DNA from: an uncultured Ruminococcus sp.
Lineage (GTDB): Bacteria > Bacillota > Clostridia > Oscillospirales > Acutalibacteraceae
DNA: 64,000 nt
Assembly (NCBI GenBank): GCA_902777275.1
Contig: CACYTI010000015.1
Span: 1-64,000 of the forward strand
Direction of reading: 5' to 3'
Position numbers and translations under genes: made by a program
The notes under the pieces: model-generated
Database searches by the model: none
What the model was told of the DNA's origin: nothing
What the model saw: the letters and a program-made list of their open reading frames with translations, nothing else
In this document: positions 61,760-64,000 of the stretch, piece by piece
How positions within the stretch are numbered: the first letter of the stretch is position 1
How the letters are laid out: every line of letters starts with the position of its first letter

Positions 61760-61945
61760 AAAACGTCCGTTGCCGCGACAGGGCAGTGCGCCTGTTAATA
61801 ATATCATATAAAATAAGCCTTCCTCCAACGGCGCGTTTTAACGCGTGTGCTAAAGGAAGGCTTTTTTATGACGTTAAGAAGCGCGGACCGGGTGCAGCAT
61901 CAAGCTGCTGCGGATTGCCCGTCGGCTCAGCCGACCCGACCCTAT
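61760..61945. repeat. Composite repeat between hydrolase and flavin reductase-like genes
   Basis: CGTTGCCGCGACAGGGCAG, AATATCATATAAAATAAG, CCTTCCTCCAA stem paired with AAAGGAAGGC around CGGCGCGTTTTAACGCG, then TTATGACGTTAAGAAGCGC, hairpins GCAGCATCAAGCTGC at 61894-61908 and GTCGGC-TCA-GCCGAC at 61921-61935. It reaches the stop of the downstream minus-strand gene. Confidence 0.85.
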
Positions 61946-62451
61946 TTGGAGAGCACCTCTAAAATCTCGCTGATATACATTTTGTGGAAGTCGTCGCCGT
62001 TGTAGTTTTTCAGCACAGGTTCGCCGCCGAGAATGCTTTCCTCGTTAAGGAAGCTTGAGTACATTTTTTTGCAAATGAGCACGAGCCTTGCCTCTTCAAA
62101 ATAGGGCACGCCTTCCTCGGTAAATTGCGGGGTAAGTCCTGTTTCCTGAATTTTGTTGACGTTTCTTCCGCTTTTGGCTCCGCAGAAGCTCAGAGCCTCG
62201 CGGTAGGTTTCGTCAAAGAAACAAATCGAGAAGCATTCCTCTCTCTCAATAAATTCAAAAGTAAAGCGCTGAGGGCGAATGAACGTGAACGCGGCGGGTT
62301 TGTTCCACATTATTCCCACACCGCCCCAGCTTATTGTCATGGTGTTGAAATAATCATAATTTCCTGCGGACACAAGACCCCAGTCGCTGCCTATCAGCTT
62401 AAAGGGATTATCAAAAATTTCCTGCGGATTAATTGTGCGAAAATCTGCCAT
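61942..62451 (-). CDS. Flavin reductase-like protein
   Basis: 169 residues, split-barrel FMN-binding fold typical of flavoredoxin/flavin reductase-like proteins. NTMTISWGGVGIMWNKPAAF, TFIRPQRFTFEFIER and FFDETYREALSFCGAKSGRN match the family. It may bind FMN and reduce or chaperone a flavin; partner unknown. The gene is divergent from argG. Confidence 0.85.
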   Translation of the reverse strand: MADFRTINPQEIFDNPFKLIGSDWGLVSAGNYDYFNTMTISWGGVGIMWNKPAAFTFIRPQRFTFEFIEREECFSICFFDETYREALSFCGAKSGRNVNKIQETGLTPQFTEEGVPYFEEARLVLICKKMYSSFLNEESILGGEPVLKNYNGDDFHKMYISEILEVLSK

Positions 62452-62540
62452 ACCATCAAAACCTTTCTGAGAATAAATATATTTTTTATTCTTTTCTACT
62501 ATTATATCACTTTTTGTATAATATTCAATAGTTTATTAAA

Positions 62541-62590
62541 AATATTCATAATAATGAATATTAGCCCGATTTTTGTGAATATTCATAATA
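62541..62590. promoter_or_regulatory. Upstream TGAAT/ATTCA palindromes (ArgR-like)
   Basis: AATATTCATAATAATGAATATT at 62541-62562 and TGTGAATATTCATAATA around 62574-62590 both contain ATTCA/TGAAT half sites. Confidence 0.55.
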
Positions 62591-62709
62591 AAACCCCAAT
62601 TTGGTTTCGCGGGTCTTTCGTTTTGCACCAGCCTGTATTCATAGGATTTTTCAGCTATTTAAACAAAAACGAATAACGTTTCCCGCGTTTTTGTGCAAAG
62701 CTTAAAAAT

Positions 62710-62723
62710 TGAATATTTATTCA
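62710..62723. promoter_or_regulatory. ArgR box next to the argG promoter
   Basis: TGAATATTTATTCA fits the TGAATWWWWATTCA arginine-repressor core. It ends nine bases before the -35 element. Confidence 0.75.
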
Positions 62724-62731
62724 AAAAACTC

Positions 62732-62759
62732 TTGATTTTTCGCAAAGTTGTTGTATAAT
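62732..62759 (+). promoter_or_regulatory. argG promoter
   Basis: TTGATT (62732-62737), 16-base spacer, TATAAT (62754-62759). Confidence 0.85.
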
Positions 62760-62796
62760 TGTATTCGTAGTTAAAAATCTTTTGGAGGAAAAAATC

Positions 62797-64000
62797 ATGG
62801 CTGACAGCAAAATCAAAAAAGTTGTTCTCGCCTATTCGGGCGGACTTGACACATCTATCATTATTCCCTGGCTCAAGGAAAATTATGACGACTGCGAGGT
62901 TATCGCGGTTTCAGGCAACGTAGGCCAGGGCACCGAGCTTGACGGTCTTGAAGAAAAAGCGATCGCCACCGGAGCTTCCAAGCTCTATATCGAGGATCTC
63001 AACAAGGAATTTGTTGAAGAATACGTTTTCCCCACAATCAAGGCAGGCGCGGTTTACGAGGGCAAGTATCTGCTCGGCACTTCGTTCGCGCGTCCCGTAA
63101 TAGCAAAAAGAATCGTAGAAATCGCCAAGGCGGAGGGCGCCGACGCGATCTGCCACGGCTGCACCGGCAAGGGCAACGACCAGGTTCGTTTTGAGCTGGC
63201 TATCAAGGCATACGCTCCCGACATGAAGATCATTGCTCCGTGGAGAACATGGGAGTTCAAATCGCGTGAGGAAGAGATCGCCTATGCCGAGGCAAAGAAC
63301 ATTCCGCTTAAAATAAACAGAGAAACAAACTATTCCAAGGACAAAAACCTCTGGCACCTCAGCCATGAGGGTCTTGACCTTGAAGACCCCGCAAATGAGC
63401 CGCTTTACAACAAGGAAGGCTTTCTTGAAATGGGCGTGTCACCCGAACAGGCGCCCGATAAACCCGAATACGTCACGATCGGCTTTGAAAAGGGTATCCC
63501 CGTTAAAATCAACGGCGAATTCACCGAGAGCGTGGCGGTCATCGAAAAGCTCAACGAGATCGGCGGAAGAAACGGAATCGGTATCACCGACATCGTCGAG
63601 AACCGTCTTGTGGGCATGAAGGCTCGCGGCGTTTACGAAACCCCCGGCGGCACCATCCTCTATGCGGCTCACAACAAGCTTGAGGAGATCTGCCTTGACA
63701 AGGACACCCTTCACTACAAGAAGAACCTTGCCAACACCTTTGCCGATCTGGTATACGACGGCAAGTGGTACACTCCGCTCAGAGAGGCAATGTCCGCATT
63801 CGTGGACAGCACTCAGGAGTATGTGACGGGCGAAGTCAAGTTCAAGCTCTACAAGGGCAACATCATCGACGCCGGCGTTACAAGTCCTTACTCACTCTAC
63901 GACGAGGAGATCGCCACCTTTGACGAGGACGAGGTCTACAACCAGAACGACAGCGCAGGCTTCATCAACCTGTTCGGTCTGCCGATCAAGGTTCGCGCCA
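62797..64000 (+). CDS. argG: Argininosuccinate synthase (3' end outside window)
   Basis: Condenses citrulline and aspartate with ATP in arginine synthesis. Start [20 protein letters not shown] with the PP-loop motif AYSGGLDTS; later [15 protein letters not shown] and [15 protein letters not shown]. 401 codons are visible, so only the last few residues are missing. TTTGGAGGAA ribosome site. The promoter is flanked by ArgR-like boxes. Confidence 0.97.
   Translation, partial: MADSKIKKVVLAYSGGLDTSIIIPWLKENYDDCEVIAVSGNVGQGTELDGLEEKAIATGASKLYIEDLNKEFVEEYVFPTIKAGAVYEGKYLLGTSFARPVIAKRIVEIAKAEGADAICHGCTGKGNDQVRFELAIKAYAPDMKIIAPWRTWEFKSREEEIAYAEAKNIPLKINRETNYSKDKNLWHLSHEGLDLEDPANEPLYNKEGFLEMGVSPEQAPDKPEYVTIGFEKGIPVKINGEFTESVAVIEKLNEIGGRNGIGITDIVENRLVGMKARGVYETPGGTILYAAHNKLEEICLDKDTLHYKKNLANTFADLVYDGKWYTPLREAMSAFVDSTQEYVTGEVKFKLYKGNIIDAGVTSPYSLYDEEIATFDEDEVYNQNDSAGFINLFGLPIKVRA

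Larger units (their letters stand above)
62452..62796. other. Regulatory gap between flavin reductase-like gene and argG
   Basis: An AT-rich divergent intergenic region with several ArgR-like palindromes and the argG promoter. No gene. Confidence 0.7.

Noticed and set aside
1..64000. tRNA genes
   Set aside because: I looked for TTCGA-type arms with matching acceptor stems in the gaps and found none; a covariance-model scan would be decisive.

Overview
The window looks like a chromosomal segment of a low- to mid-GC Gram-positive anaerobe of the class Clostridia, most likely an Oscillospiraceae/Ruminococcus-like gut bacterium. Evidence: a sporulation regulator SpoIIID, an hrcA-grpE-dnaK-dnaJ-prmA heat-shock operon behind a perfect CIRCE operator, a single-chain 1255-residue PurL, type I dockerin modules, an SPKTG-type wall-sorting signal, GGAGG ribosome sites and frequent GTG/TTG starts. 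This placement is an inference from gene content.

Layout. 1-650: 3' end of a large serine recombinase, so a mobile element lies off the left edge. 0.7-8.1 kb: membrane protein and the heat-shock operon. 8.4-16.7 kb: small genes (S20, Nif11-like protein, nucleoside phosphorylase, RpiB/LacA-type isomerase, wall-anchored protein, phosphoesterase, Sel1 protein, lipoprotein plus dockerin protein). 16.8-17.8 kb: membrane protein with a repetitive acidic Asp/Glu/Tyr tail. 18.2-23.6 kb: a tight three-gene cassette of TerB_N/TerB_C protein, BrxD-like ATPase and Lhr-like helicase, the best candidate for an unusual defence or DNA-processing system. 23.7-29.9 kb: L,D-transpeptidase, CorA transporter, PurL. 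29.95-31.66 kb: a 1.6-kb phage head-gene fragment exactly bounded by 39-bp direct repeats. 31.9-39.5 kb: exopolysaccharide locus (Wzz-like, epimerase, GT2, Wzy-like, Wzx, and a pyruvyltransferase/FrhB fusion). 39.6-49.6 kb: zinc-ribbon membrane protein, lipoprotein, PHP phosphatase, C_GCAxxG_C_C protein, TcdA-like E1 enzyme, aspartate kinase, homoserine dehydrogenase, class A PBP. 50-59.3 kb: secreted proteins, a transglutaminase-dockerin gene broken by an in-frame TGA, SpoIIID, and a two-gene 2-hydroxyacyl-CoA dehydratase activase system. 59.7 kb to the end: a solitary 5S rRNA gene with a consensus promoter, FkbM methyltransferase, SGNH hydrolase, flavin reductase-like protein, and argG behind ArgR-like boxes and running off the right edge.

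The second theme is intergenic. Nearly every larger gap is filled with short dispersed palindromic modules. Several families keep their flanks and hairpin loop constant (TCA/TGA triloop; CTTGC pentaloop) while the stem sequence changes with base pairing preserved. They are joined in different combinations, form short tandem arrays, run into the 3' ends of genes (prmA, tcdA, spoIIID) and bound the phage fragment. A separate MITE-like family with inverted ends AGGGAACCTCTAA is present in three complete and at least three half copies.

Coordinates and motifs were read by eye. Family names come from recognised motifs, not from database searches.
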